Assembly: GCF_963678635.1 (NCBI RefSeq)
Contig: NC_087065.1
Coordinates: 54,278,397-54,342,396, forward strand
Source of the DNA: Symsagittifera roscoffensis
Lineage: Eukaryota > Xenacoelomorpha > Acoela > Convolutidae
Direction of reading: 5' to 3'
DNA length: 64,000 nt
Made by a program: the position numbers and the translations under genes. Positions 45,974-57,384 of this stretch are shown here, piece by piece. The stretch's first letter is position 1. Each line of letters opens with the position of its first letter. The notes beneath the pieces were generated by a model that saw only the letters and a list, made by a program, of their open reading frames with translations, was not told the DNA's origin and made no database searches.

Positions 45974-48900
45974 GTAAGAACAACACAGTTTCAGTCAATA
46001 CACTTATTTTTCGTCTCTAGTTCCGCTTTCGTCTTCTCCCCCACCCCCCCCCCCCCCCCCCCCGTTTCGTTTTTGAAATACTTCCAAGTCCTGTTCACGT
46101 GGTCCAATTTTACACATTATCCACATAATACTGACCTCCGATTCAACCTAGCAATATCAACAATAAAATCGTCAAAACATTAATTAAATCTGGCGGGGAA
46201 GCTTGGAATAGTGTGACAACCTAGTAATCACTTGAACCTCAACGTTATCTGAGATAAAGAAAACCTTCAGCTTAAAATGAGCTTCTCGTCGGCAATTCTG
46301 TTGAACATACATGTGCAGGAAACTTCCCAGCGAGCAGATCTGTTTTTAGAAATTATGTTTTCACCTTTTTCCTTCGGTCAGCCATTTTATATTTCCATCT
46401 CTGCTAAAGCCTCGAGAGTTTTCCTCAAAAGAATTTGATTCCATTTTCATTCCGATAACTCAGTTACTTCATTAAATTTTCAATCCTCAATCAAAAACTG
46501 CACGTTTTAATTTGAAAACGCTAGCTCAGGCCCAATTAGCAACTTAATTTCTTAATTCATTTGATACGTTTGAAGTATTAAAACTCGTTATTTTCCCGAC
46601 TTTCGCAAAGTGAAGGAAAATTTAAGCTCGAGATAATTTTTCTCCGACAAAAGCCGACTTTAACTAGCCATTTTTGACAGAATTTTTTAATATCACCACA
46701 AATCCATTGATGTACCCAAGCTCAAAATTTAAAACATATTTCACCTGTAATTTTTTCGCTAAGCTATCGGGATTTAAAAATTGCAAACTTAACTAAAACG
46801 CGCTAAATATTTCGTCCTACCAAGAGAAAGCGGTTAAATAAATCATTCCAATTGAACTGAAGCATGCAATTGGGTTTTATTATCACGTAAGCAGACGCAA
46901 AACTTCTCACTCTGTTCTGAACATAGCGTGCAGGGGATAAAATGAGAACATTTTTTTCATCAGGACACTAAAAAGCAGTCGGAACAACCAGGGCTTCGCC
47001 TTCATAAAAGCAACCTTTTTTAGATTAGGTAACAAAAAAGGTGCTATTACTGCTATTAATACGTGTATAATAGATATGAAACCTTAAAAAATTTCCGCAC
47101 AATGCTAACCATTTGATAATTTCATTTAAAAAAAACAGTAAATTTTACGCATAGCGAAAACTTAAACACTCATGTCCGTAAAATAAGTTTGAGGCCTAAG
47201 TGCGCTTTAAGTAGCATCAGGTCACCAGTAATATCACGAGTAACAAACTTAGTCTCCATAAATAGCCTTGTAAACTACTAGTTGCATAAAAAACAGATTA
47301 TTTTTCAATTTGAAAATAAAAAGCTAAAGAACCCGTATTTCGGGGAAAAAAACATTTTCGCGAGCAAGATGGGAACGTTTGGTCAGAGAAAAAACTCAAG
47401 ATTTGCTTTGCATTATCGGAATAACCAGTCCAAAAACGATTCGGTGATGTCTAAAAGTACTTCTTACCAATATGAAAAAACGCAGCTCAAACATGTATAT
47501 TCAAGATTTCTTTAACATGTTCGTTTGATTAAATAAATAAGCTCAGAACTATCGGAGTCGTTTTAGAGAAAATTGACAAATCTAACCTTTCCAAGACCAG
47601 AGAGAATGCGGTGGGGTAAAGTGAGACCAGGGGCGGATTTAGATACTTTGATACTTTTTCAGAAATCCATCTTTGGCCGACCGACCCTAAAATTTTTCTA
47701 AAGGCGCCAATATATACTAACTTTGAGGGGGAGCGCGCGCCAAAAAAACGCGATTTTTTTGTCAAATTTTTTCAAAAAGTGCCCAAAATGGCTTTTTTGA
47801 CTGTTTTTTTTTAAATTTGCCTGCGGCGCAGAAAATTTTGCCAAAATAGGGGAAAAACAGTGCTTTGGGAGAGCTCGAAAAATGAATTTGGTGGACCTAA
47901 AAAAAAAGGTCGTCAAAATTTTGGAAAATTTTTTGAAAATCCGCATCCCCCCCTCGAGAAAATCCTAGATCCGCCCCTGAGTGAGATGATCAGATCATGC
48001 AAGCAAACAGAGAAGGAGCTGATTTTTCCATTACACTGCTTGGTGTTAATCAACAAAAAAATTCCGAAGTGTCACAAAAAACAATAAAATCAAAATATCA
48101 ACCCACAAACATCCATAAAACCTGTATTCATCAAAAAGCCTAAATTTTCTGACACTGCTGACATGAGTGAAATTTTTTTTTGTCAGAATGAAAAAATATT
48201 TGGATAATTAGCTTGAACTTAAATTCGTTTAACGAAATATCACTGCAAGCAATTCTGGGCAGAGGCTAAGCGGAGCCTGGCACCAACTGCGATACAAGAT
48301 AAAGATAGCATGGAAAGCTAGCCGAGTTGACCAAAAGCAAACATTCCAGTGATTTCAAGCTGCTAACCTGAAATAGACCTATGTTTCGATTTGATAACGC
48401 TTGCTAATCGCAAAAATATCTAACTATCTTTTTGCGTTCCCAGATTTTTTGTCGCATTTTACTGTTGTAATTTCAAAGCTATGTTGAAATAAATTCAGAA
48501 TCAAAGACAAAACAAATTGAATATTTTGACACAGAGGCGAAGCTGAGCTTCGCACATTTTGCCATACAAATATGAATGACTATGAAATCAAACGGAAAAA
48601 AAATTGCAACAAAAGTCCAAAATATCCGAAACAAAAATGCCTGAACCATTAGAAACTTTACAAGGAGCTTTGGGAATGCTATCCAGAAGCCGTTTTTCAA
48701 AAAAAAAGTCCTTTCTGCGAAACTAAGCAGACAAAAATAAGCAGACAGACAATATAAATTAGCCAAAGTTTTCTGTTTGCAAGAAAAACAAGTCTCAACT
48801 GGAATCTAACTACCAGATTTTGTCGTCTCAAGCATGGAGGTTACAGCAACTTGGAATAAAACTGAACCCTCGAGCTACGGAAACTAAGCCGACAAAAATA

Positions 48901-51900
48901 AACATACGGACGATAGTCCGAAAGAGCATAAAACTCCGTTTGCAAAAAAAGGGCGCGGCCGGATTCGAACCGAAAGCCGTCTCAGCATTTTTACCGTCTC
49001 AAGCAGTTGTTTACTTCTACACCATAAAACCCTTCATGCCGAAAAAAAAACAATCAAAATAAAGCTAAACTTAATAAAAAAAACTTCAAGTCCCTTTTCC
49101 CCTCTTTTCGGACGTAATGACGCAATAGGAGGCCGCTAGTCTGTATTAATTAAGCCGAAATTTATAAAGCCAATAGTAACGACGAAACAAAAAGAAAACA
49201 AAAGCTATTTTAACCAATCGAGCTGCTAAAATTACAAGCAATGTGAAAAGCAGATTTCGATTCGGCCGGATTTCTAAAATGCTAAAAACAACGGCAGTGG
49301 AAATTGTTTACAGCTAAAATAAACGATTCATAGATTTGGCAACTAAGCGGACAAAACATAAGCAGGCAAATAATAGGCCGAGATTTTTTGAACCGGAACA
49401 TTTACCGTTTGAAAAAAACTGGTCCTGGTCAGATTCGAACCCAGGACCTTTGCCGTCCTAGGCGTACCCGAAATTGGTACCTCTTTGACTCTTTTTATTC
49501 AATCAACAATTACGCTGAAACTACATGGTAAATTGAAAGCAAATGATATCAAACGCAGCCTCTTATCTAGACCAACAAAGTTTGAGAAGGATAACATTTC
49601 CTAGAAATTGTATGAATGAAAACAATTTGGTTCACAGAGGCGAAGCAGGCAAATAATAGGCCGAAATTTTTTCAAACCGGATTATTTACCGTTTGAATTT
49701 AGTCAGACTCGAACCCAGGACATTTGCCGTCCCAGGCGTATTCGTTACCACCAGGCTAAGTGTGCAAGAGACGCTACAAAAATTGAACTCATTATGAACC
49801 AAGGTACCACCAGGAGTCCAATTGTGGACAAAGTTGTTTACGGGAAAAAAAAACTAGTACCCGATTGCAATACCCTTGCTATCGCAAAGGTAAAAATTGG
49901 TCCAATATCTTTATTTTTTAGCTATAGTTTAACATTTTTAGCCAAGCTCTAACTAATCAAAAATCTAAAATTGAACAAAAACGAATTAGAAGGGCAAAAA
50001 ATTGACACATAAATACTACAAAAATTAGAGATAGAAGCAAAATTCCCATGGCAAGCGCCTAGACATTCAAACAAAACTGCTGTCCAACAAATTTCACCAC
50101 TTGCCATATTTCAGTACACGCCCACAGTAGGAGTTGACTATGGCTTCAAAGTGGTGGACAATAGTCTCCGAGTGCACATGTGGGACTTGAGCGGCAACTC
50201 CTTCTTCAGGGACACTCGCAATGAACTCTACGAGGACACTGACCTCTGCATACTCGTCTATGACGTCACAAGTCGCCAGTCATTCGAGTCCCTAGAAACT
50301 TACTGGCTTCCCGAAATTCGAAAGGTAACATAGCAATTACAATTTATTCTTCAGAAAAATCTCCCAAGTTTCCAGAAAAACCAAGATAGAAATCTAGTGA
50401 AACGATATCAACAACTGCTCTACTCCCCCTGTCACAATAAAAAACTTACGATTTTTTTTTTCACGCCGTCACATTAATTTTATTTTTGATGCTGGTAATT
50501 GAGCAATTGCCCAAACCCAACAAACTTAGTCTCCATAAATAGCCTTGTAAACTACTAGTTGCATAAAAAAAAACAGATTGTTTTTCAATTTGAAAATAAA
50601 AAGCTAAAGAACCCGCATTTCGGGAAAAAAAACATTTTCGCGAGCAAGATGGGAACGCTTGGTCAGAGATAAAACTCATGATTTGCTTTGCATTATCGGA
50701 ATAACCAGTCCAAAAACGATTCGGTGATGTCTAAAAGTACTTCTTACCAATATGAAAAAACGCAGCTCAAACATGTATATTCAAGATTAAACCACTCACC
50801 ACTGCATCTTAACTGAGAATCGACTTACTGAATTTCTCTACTCATTTTTGAAGACCCAACACTTGATTCCAGAGCAAAAACATAAAAAATAAAGCTATTG
50901 ATTGTGCAAGTAGCACATACAATCTGGCGATAAAGTTTTTCACAAACAGTAAAAACTTGCAACCATTTTAAATGATTGAAATGGAACCTGGATCAAAAGA
51001 AAATATCATGCTTTGCTTTCGCACGTCTTTTGAATGAGAAATGAATAGGTGCTCGCTTTTTCAAATATCATACTGAAATTGGTTTGTAAAAAATTTCGCT
51101 GAAAAAGAAAACCAAATAATTGGAGCGATTGAAAAAGACAACTGTTTAAGTTTGGTGTTTTTGAATGCAAAAAAACGCAGTTCAAAAAATGACAATAATT
51201 TATTCTAACTGCGACTACTGTGTTGCTTTAAATTATCCGGACAAAACGCATAGCACATTTAAATTGTGTTTTTCTCAGTCTTTAAGTACAAAACAATTGC
51301 TTTCCGTAGCCCACAAGATTAAATTTTTGTACATTTTAGGAAGTCATGAGCTAACAAAATCAATTTTTGGTTAGTTTTCTCGAGACGGCAACTTGGTTGT
51401 ATGATTTTTTTTCACTCTCCTAGTAATCAAAACCCAGGGTTAACTTGTACCAGTCCATGATTCAGAGCTCCAAGTTTGGGCACAAAATATGACGTTCCAA
51501 TTGTCCGTAGTTTTCGAGAAATCGCAATTTTTTTTTCAAAATTTTAATATTTTTTTTCTTTTTTTTGGAATTATTAATACACTTAAATTGCGTACAATAT
51601 TTCCAGCTTCACATTAAGAATAATAGATAGTTCATTGTTTTTGTTTTTTCCCTAAATTAGGAAAAGTTAAAATAGATAACAAGGAAAAAAAATGTTTCCT
51701 CTTTTATTGATAGTTTATTTATTGTTTATAAACCAAACATGGGTAGATTCTCTTTCGACATGCTTTTCTGTTAGTAATCCTCTCTATTTTGCGTATGTGT
51801 TTATTTTGATTGATGTTACAAATTGAAATATATTCACAATTATAGAGAAATAAATTCTTCTTCTTCTTCAAATTGGGTTGATTTTATGTGAAAAAGGATT

Positions 51901-54281
51901 AGCACCACAGTTACTTAGATTTTCAGCAGAACTAATATGGTGCAATTGGTTTTCATAAAAAATCAGGACCAAAAATGTACACTAAAATTGATAATTTTTG
52001 GTTTTTGTAAGTCAGTCAAAAAATACGCCTAAACTACCGAATAAATTGCCGAGAAAGTTATATAGAAGTGAGCATCTTATGTAGCCCAACCGAGAATATA
52101 CCCTTCTAAAAAAACTATGCTGCGTAAGAGGCTCACTTTGATTCACTTTTGTCAGTAATTGACTTGATAGTTTTGGAGTAATTTTGATTGACTAAAAAAT
52201 CAAAAACGATCATATTTTGGGGTAAAATTTTGGGCCCGAATTTCGTAAAACAAATTGCACCATATTAATTCTGCTAAAAATCTAAACAAGTTGGTCTCTA
52301 ACGTTTTCCCCTCAAGTCAACCCAATTTGAGAAAACGCGTTTTAAATTTTACGTATTGTGCGTTTCGTCGTGAAAATTTGAATCAGCACTGAACCGCCAC
52401 AAACCCTCAACTTATAGTGAAACCTAAGGATATTAACCAAAAAATAGTTGCGCGAATATTATTTGGTCGAATTTCCGTCGAAACTCGAACTTTTTGGGAT
52501 ATTAGCCAAATAAAACTCGACTGAATTCTGGCTTTATCTAGAACTTTTCGTAAATTCAGCAAAAAAAAGTTGCTCGGATTTTACGAAAACACAACTTTCA
52601 TTTTTTAGACGCTTACAAAACAAAATTAGGTATAATTACCGAGACAATGAAAAGAACTTTTATACAAAAAGTATTTATTGATTGCCAAACACCAAAATGA
52701 TACCAAAAAACAAATGCAAAGCATGAAGATCGCTGGAAAAATCAAACTATTGTGGGCTAGTCTCCTGAACAAAACTTGTAAAAAAAAAACGTGTTTAAAC
52801 TTTTATGTGACCTCCTAGTGCACCTAACTTGTCGCCCATCGCGCATGTGATCAAAGTAACACTCCACAAAAAAATGTTGACTTACTAAAATCTGCAGTGC
52901 AATATTCTATGGTTGAATTTTCTGAAAGTTCAATTGATTTAATGCTAGCCTAGCCAAATTTATACTTGCACACGCTCACTGAGAACAGTTCGCTTGCGTT
53001 TAACTTTGTTTACGAATGCATATTTTGTACAAGGTCATGAAAACTTCAAACCATTGTGTTTTTCACTCTAACTTTGTCTTCGGAATTCATCTTGCATACC
53101 GCGTGGACAATTTAGACACATCCTTGATAAAATTGATTCAAAAAGTACTTCGTCAAAAACTATCATGCAGTGTCTCAAAAGATTTTCTGTTAGAGGAAAA
53201 CAGCCAACATTTAGCTGGAACAGTTGCATTGAACCCAAGAAGACTACAAAAAGAATTGAATTTTTGAAAAAATCAACTTTCGAACAAGAATCAAATTTAC
53301 TACCTTACAGCTTTTGATTTTCCAGAACCTTTTATGAAAGACCCAAAAATTATGTAAAATTTATCCAATTTACAAAACTGATTCAACAAGTACTTCGTTT
53401 AACTCCGCAGGAAATCTGAAAATTAATCCATTTTTGAAATTAGAATTAATTCAAATTTTTTGCGTTATACGAACTTTTTTGTTCGAATGGGTAATTTTCT
53501 CGAATGAATTTCAGTTAAAGTTTTTTTAAAATCAGATTTACAACCGAGAAATCAAATTCGATCGTAGGAAAGCATATTCACACAGAGGTGAAGCAGAGCT
53601 TCGTACCACGGGGGATTGAAAAATGAATGACTCTCACTACTTGCAGATGAATGAACCAACAAAGAAAATGGAGCTAAATTAAAAGAGAAATCAAAACTCA
53701 AACCGTGAAAACTTAAGTTTTAGCCAGAACAATTTTTTCTTTCTCCAAAAAAAAAATAATTACCAAGACCTATGTAAGAGTAATCACTATGCTCATGACT
53801 AATAAAAAAAATGAAAAAAAACAGGGCAATAGGCAGTTAGAAAAGTGAATATATGTAACAAAATCAACTGTCGACTTTGGAAACAAAAATATATCGCTTA
53901 AAGCAATACAAATTTCAATAATTTTCTAGCTTCTTCCTATGAAATTAACTCATTTTGAGAATACAGATGGTGTCATATTTTAAAGATAAAATCTACTTTC
54001 AAAATCACTTCTTTTGATTACTTCTAAATCACGTGTTTTAGTATGACATCGGAGATGCAATGATAGCGTGCGTGGGCAACAAGCGAGACAAGCTAGAAAG
54101 ATTAGACTCGCCTTTAGACCAGGTGAAACTATCAGATGCTGAAACATGGTGTTTGAAGAGGGGATCAATCAGACATACCCAAGTCAGTGCTGCCACTGGT
54201 GACAACATACAGTTTGCTATGAGCGAGTTCATTAAATTACGCCTTAAAACAATTAATACAAAACTTAGTTTCAACCAGTGA
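45812..54281 (+). CDS. RBJ/DNAJC27-like: RBJ/DNAJC27-like small GTPase without J domain
   Basis: Three phase-0 exons (45812-45973, 50115-50324, 54042-54281) give 203 residues of a Ras/Rab-type GTPase. Motifs: G1 GDCHVGKT (P-loop), G2 Thr in PTVGVDYG, G3 DLSGN, G4 NKRD and G5 SAATGD. The stretch around switch II (FFRDTRNELYEDTDLCILVY) and the G-D/H type replacement of the usual switch-II Gln are features of the RBJ (DNAJC27) branch rather than classical Rabs. There is no C-terminal prenylation Cys (ends KLSFNQ), also as in RBJ. RBJ normally carries a C-terminal J domain that binds Hsp70; here the frame stops right after the GTPase fold and I find no J-domain exon downstream. By family it would act in nuclear or cytosolic MEK/ERK-linked signalling; this is inferred only. 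It is transcribed divergently from alsin. Confidence 0.8.
46044..46063 (+). repeat. Poly-C tract (C20)
   Basis: Twenty uninterrupted C just inside RBJ-like intron 1, unusual in a region otherwise about two-thirds A+T. Length may be unreliable in the assembly. Confidence 0.9.
47241..47512. repeat. ~270-bp direct repeat, copy in RBJ-like intron 1
   Basis: From AACAAACTTAGTCTCCATAA to ACATGTATATTCAAGATT; about 95% identical to 50518-50788 in intron 2 of the same gene, same orientation. Contains GGGAACGTTTGGTCAGAG and GATTCGGTGATGTCTAAAAG. No coding function is recognised. Confidence 0.88.
47628..47979. mobile_element. Complete hAT-like MITE with TIRs and 8-bp TSD
   Basis: Left end CAGGGGCGGATTTAG, right end the reverse complement of CAGGGGCGGATCTAG. 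The flanks are AGTGAGAC (47620-47627) and AGTGAGAT (47980-47987), an 8-bp target-site duplication with one change. The 8-bp duplication and CAG-type TIR fit hAT-superfamily non-autonomous elements. Length is 352 bp with no coding. The core has GCGCGCGCC and A/T runs shared with 8380, 23605 and 35812. Located in RBJ-like intron 1. Confidence 0.88.
48260..48420. repeat. Composite repeat family, short copy
   Basis: Begins GCAGAGGCTAAGCGGAGCC then CCAACTGCGATACAAG, and ends CGCTTGCTAATCGCAAAAAT. The ends are inverted relative to each other as in the other copies; only about 160 bp long. Confidence 0.5.
48531..49010. repeat. Composite repeat family with tRNA-like cores
   Basis: Starts ACAGAGGCGAAGCTGAGCTT and contains AACTAAGCAGACAAAAATAA. 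Two tRNA-like cores read on the minus strand follow (around 48785-48845 and 48953-49010; the second has CGGTTCGAATCC). The right inverted end is missing. Two cores in a row suggest insertion of one copy into another. Confidence 0.5.
49430..49480 (-). repeat. tRNA-like SINE core
   Basis: Minus strand: GGACGGCAAAGGTCCTGGGT then TTCGAATCTGACCAG. The GGAC/GTCC stem encloses a 7-base loop, but position 33 is not T, so it is not a working tRNA. Nearly the same core occurs at 49690. Confidence 0.5.
49637..49887 (-). mobile_element. Composite repeat family, most compact full-length copy
   Basis: Read on the minus strand: TTGCGATAGCAAGGGTATTG at one end, then CCCGTAAACAACTTTGTCCA, then a tRNA-like part with A-box TTAGCCTGGTGGTAACG and B-box GGGTTCGAGTC, then GGCCTATTATTTGCCTGCTT and CGCCTCTGTG at the other end. 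About 250 bp. It shows that the tRNA-like core and the hairpin-type end belong to one unit. Confidence 0.6.
50115..50324 (+). CDS. RBJ/DNAJC27-like: RBJ-like exon 2 (switch I and II)
   Basis: 70 codons between CATATTTCAG|TAC and CGAAAG|gtaaca, phase 0 at both ends. Contains PTVGVDYGF (switch I), MWDLSGNSFF (switch II) and ILVYDVTSRQSFE. Confidence 0.87.
50518..50788. repeat. ~270-bp direct repeat, copy in RBJ-like intron 2
   Basis: Second copy of the 47241-47512 block, 3277 bp away, in the same orientation. It begins about 195 bp after exon 2, so the duplication flanks that exon. Confidence 0.88.
51855..51869 (+). repeat. (TTC)5 microsatellite after AATAAA
   Basis: GAGAAATAAATTC leads into five TTC units. 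AATAAA followed by a short simple repeat is how many SINE/LINE tails end, so this may be the end of a retroposed copy whose body I cannot define. It abuts the foldback at 51868. Confidence 0.5.
51868..52332. mobile_element. Long imperfect foldback element
   Basis: Outer arms of about 80 bp are clear reverse complements: TCAAATTGGGTTGA (51868 side) with TCAACCCAATTTGA (52332 side), and CTTAGATTTTCAGCAGAACT / AATATGGTGCAATTGG with their counterparts near 52248-52300. Homology continues inwards with decay (AATTTTTGGTTTTT..GTCAGTCAA). It looks like a palindromic MITE; terminal duplications are not identified. Confidence 0.75.
53582..53625. repeat. End of composite repeat family
   Basis: ACAGAGGTGAAGCAGAGCTT followed by CGTACCAC; the hairpin-type end of the family seen at 48531 and 59236. 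No partner end is seen before exon 3. Confidence 0.45.
54042..54281 (+). CDS. RBJ/DNAJC27-like: RBJ-like exon 3 (NKxD and SA motifs, stop)
   Basis: 80 codons including TGA, after acceptor GTTTTAG|TATGAC. Contains ACVGNKRDKLE and HTQVSAATGDNI, then an amphipathic end helix. No obvious AATAAA closely follows. Confidence 0.85.
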   Translation, partial: YDIGDAMIACVGNKRDKLERLDSPLDQVKLSDAETWCLKRGSIRHTQVSAATGDNIQFAMSEFIKLRLKTINTKLSFNQ

Positions 54282-57200
54282 TGCGCAGTCGAAAACATTC
54301 TTCCAACATTACCCAAAGAAATTTATATTTAAAAATTCACCAATTTTTATTTATACTTTTATTGCGAGCAAAATACACCTTCATTCCGGTAATATCTACA
54401 CACAAATTAAGTCTTCAATAGTCGACATTTACTTGGGCCCTTGCACTCATGCAATGATTTCACAGCAATCGATACAAACAACACACAAAATATTGAAATG
54501 AGTTACTTTGAACACGTTACAGGACTACGACAAATTAGCAATCGTCATCTAAAACGTTGTGGTTATAATAATTGTCATATCGGTACAATTGTACCTTGAT
54601 CACAACAATACATCCAGCTGCTATAGGACAGAGTTACAAAACGTACCTACCAGTAATGACTAACCTTTCCAATGCATTTTCCAGTCGATCATCTGACGTC
54701 AGCTTTTTTGATGGTTTGAATGATTCAATAAACGATGAATTTATGAAGTTGCGAAATGATTATCGTGCAATAAGCAATCAATATAAGTTTGCATGCGCGA
54801 TGAAATTCTTGCAATTAAGAAAACTCCGCCCCTTATCTATGATGGTTCTCTCTTCGAAGAGTATGAGATGAGTATATTTTTATTAGATTGATGCTAATCT
54901 CAAGTGTACAGATGAAGGTAGTGAATTCAAAACCTCAATTCAAATGAATTTTCACATTTGAGTTTTTGCAAAAAGCGAAAATACAAGAACTGTCTTATTA
55001 TAACCTCTCTTGCATTACACTGTCTCTCTGTTCAGTCCTTTCTTTGTCGAAAAAAATTGATTGTCTTTTTGCCTCAATTCCATCGATTTAAATTATTAAA
55101 CTAAATTATTGGTTCACTAACCCAACCCATTCACACTCATAAAAAATGAAAGATGCAGAAATGTGAAGAAAAAAATCTGGAAAACTGTTTCTCATTGCAC
55201 AAACTTCCCGAAATGCATCAAGAAAAAACTAATACCTAACAGCAAAAAAATGAATCTGATGCAATCCAGTATCTTGGATTTGTATTGTACTGCTTGGTGT
55301 TGCCCTTATTTGCTCAAAGTAAATAAACTTTTACTTAAAGCAAAAAAAATCGATTTCCGTTATTTTTATAATCACATTAAGCTAAACAGAGCCGAAAGAT
55401 GAATGGTAAAGGGTTAATGAGCTCAAAAAGACCGAAAAGCAAAGACTGATTTTTCTGAATAATAAAAATCTCTAAAATTTAAGAATCATCCTGGTCGACA
55501 ATTTTTTGGTGAAGCAATTTTCAACGCAGAGGCGAAGCTTCGATTCGCAAATACAAGCGAGAACACAACAAAGAGCACATTTGAATGTTCTAAAAGGGGC
55601 AATAAGAAACAGTAAAAATAAGCTTCAATTTAGGGAAAAACAAAGATGTCGTGAAAGAAAATCAACTTCAACACAGAGGCGACGCTAAGCTTCGCACCAA
55701 TTGTGATACAACACATACAAAGCTTGACCAAAGATCCGACTGGAAGCCGAAATAAAAATCGTTGAAAAAATTTGACAATTGATTTTTAAGTTGGCATCGA
55801 AACGAAGCTTACAAAGAAGTAACAAAGCCGATGATACTTGAGCAGACAGACTTTACAATTTTTTTAAATTAAGAAAACTTCAAAACCTCTAAATCCCCTT
55901 TGAAACAATAGATTAAAATTTTACCACTGACTCAAAAAGAGGCCGCTAAGCTGATACATTATCAGCCAAACTTTTAAGAGCCGAATGAAGAGAAAAAAAA
56001 AGAACAAAAACTGACATACTGAGAATCGGAGTAGCCAAATTTACAAACAACACAGAAAAAACACATTTCAAATAGAACGGGCATTTTAAATGCAGACATG
56101 CTCACAATTTGTCTCGTTGGCTGACGAAAAACAGATGAAGGGAGATGAACACCAATTGCAGTCATCCTGTGAACAAAGTTATTTACGTTCACAAACAACG
56201 TAAAAAAAATAAATATAAAAATCCAGTACCCGGTTGCAACACCCTTGCTTCTCGTAAGGTTGAAGAATAATTAGCACTGGAAAGCTACCTGAAGTCTAGT
56301 CGGGAACTATTGGGATTAATTAGTCGCTTCATTGTTCCGATCATTTGAAAAGTGTGGAAGAACTTTGTGTTCGGGTGTTTTAATTTTTTTCTCATTTTTT
56401 TTAATTTTCACGCAAAATCAGGTACCACAAAAAATTATCGGATTGGATCGAGTAAAATATCATATTAAAGCCCTTTCAGTTGTTTTAAAAATTGACAACT
56501 AAAACTTCTGAAATCACTTCTAAAAGGGCTTTTCATGACAAAAAAAAATCCAGAAGCTAGAAAATAACTTTGGAGCACGCATTACAAAAGCCAGAAACTA
56601 GAAAAAAACGTTGAAACCCACATTACAAAATATTACGAAAAAAACTAGAAAAATTAAATAACAAAAATTAACACAGAGGCAAGTAAACACGTGAAAGACT
56701 CCCTGAAAAAACCGAAAAAATTCATCACGACCAATATAAGAATCTGAACTACGTTCATCGACTCTTAATCACAAATTATGAATTCAGAAATTTGAAAGAA
56801 AATAGTATGAACAACAAGACAAGGACTGGAGCTTTTAACTTAATCTTTTTGCGTAAAATTTTCTACCCTCCAGATCTTCCTCCATTAGAATACTGCATAC
56901 TGCAAAGCAGGGAGGGATCAATCAAAAATCTGAGCTTTCGAAAGTTTCAACTATTTTTCCGCTATCAGAATTTTTATCAAGCTACTCGTATCTAACCCAT
57001 GCTCAAACTAATGGTGAAAAATTAAATGAGAGAATGAGTTCTTCACTTCAAATAAGGATAACATGACACTACCAAAACAAGCCAATATATAACTTAATTT
57101 GTTCGATAAGATATGGAATATAAGTGAAGAGAAATTCACAATCAAATTTCAGGAAATTTCAAGCAGACATGTTTGTTGCTACTTGTGACACGTTTTTTAT

Positions 57201-57384
57201 TTGGAATATATATGAAAAGCTAATAAAAAGCAAAGCTATAGAACCATTTTTCTTCCCTTTTTAGAGAATAGCAGCATATACAACTGGACTTTGGAAGAAA
57301 AACATTCCTTAACTTTTGCGTCAAGATTCAAGTTTATTTCGAACGAAAAGAGTGAAACCTGAACTTTTGCGTCAAGATTCAAGT
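54282..57384. other. Intergenic stretch between RBJ-like and sulfotransferase-like genes
   Basis: Convergent gene ends. It contains composite-repeat ends (55525, 55673-56265, 56674) and an inverted family D copy (56330-56500). One open stretch of 99 codons (54572-54871, plus) has an acceptor-like TTTTCCAG at 54684 and could hold an exon (it encodes FMKLRNDYRAISNQYKFA), but nothing supports expression. Confidence 0.5.
55673..56265. mobile_element. Composite repeat family copy
   Basis: Left end ACAGAGGCGACGCTAAGCTT then CGCACCAATTGTGATACAAC; right end CCAGTACCCGGTTGCAACA then CCCTTGCTTCTCGTAAGG. About 590 bp; a second hairpin-type end lies just before it (55525). Confidence 0.55.

Noticed and set aside
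49683-49760. Functional tRNA gene on the minus strand
   Set aside because: Good A and B boxes, but the anticodon loop lacks T33 and the unit is part of a repeat family.
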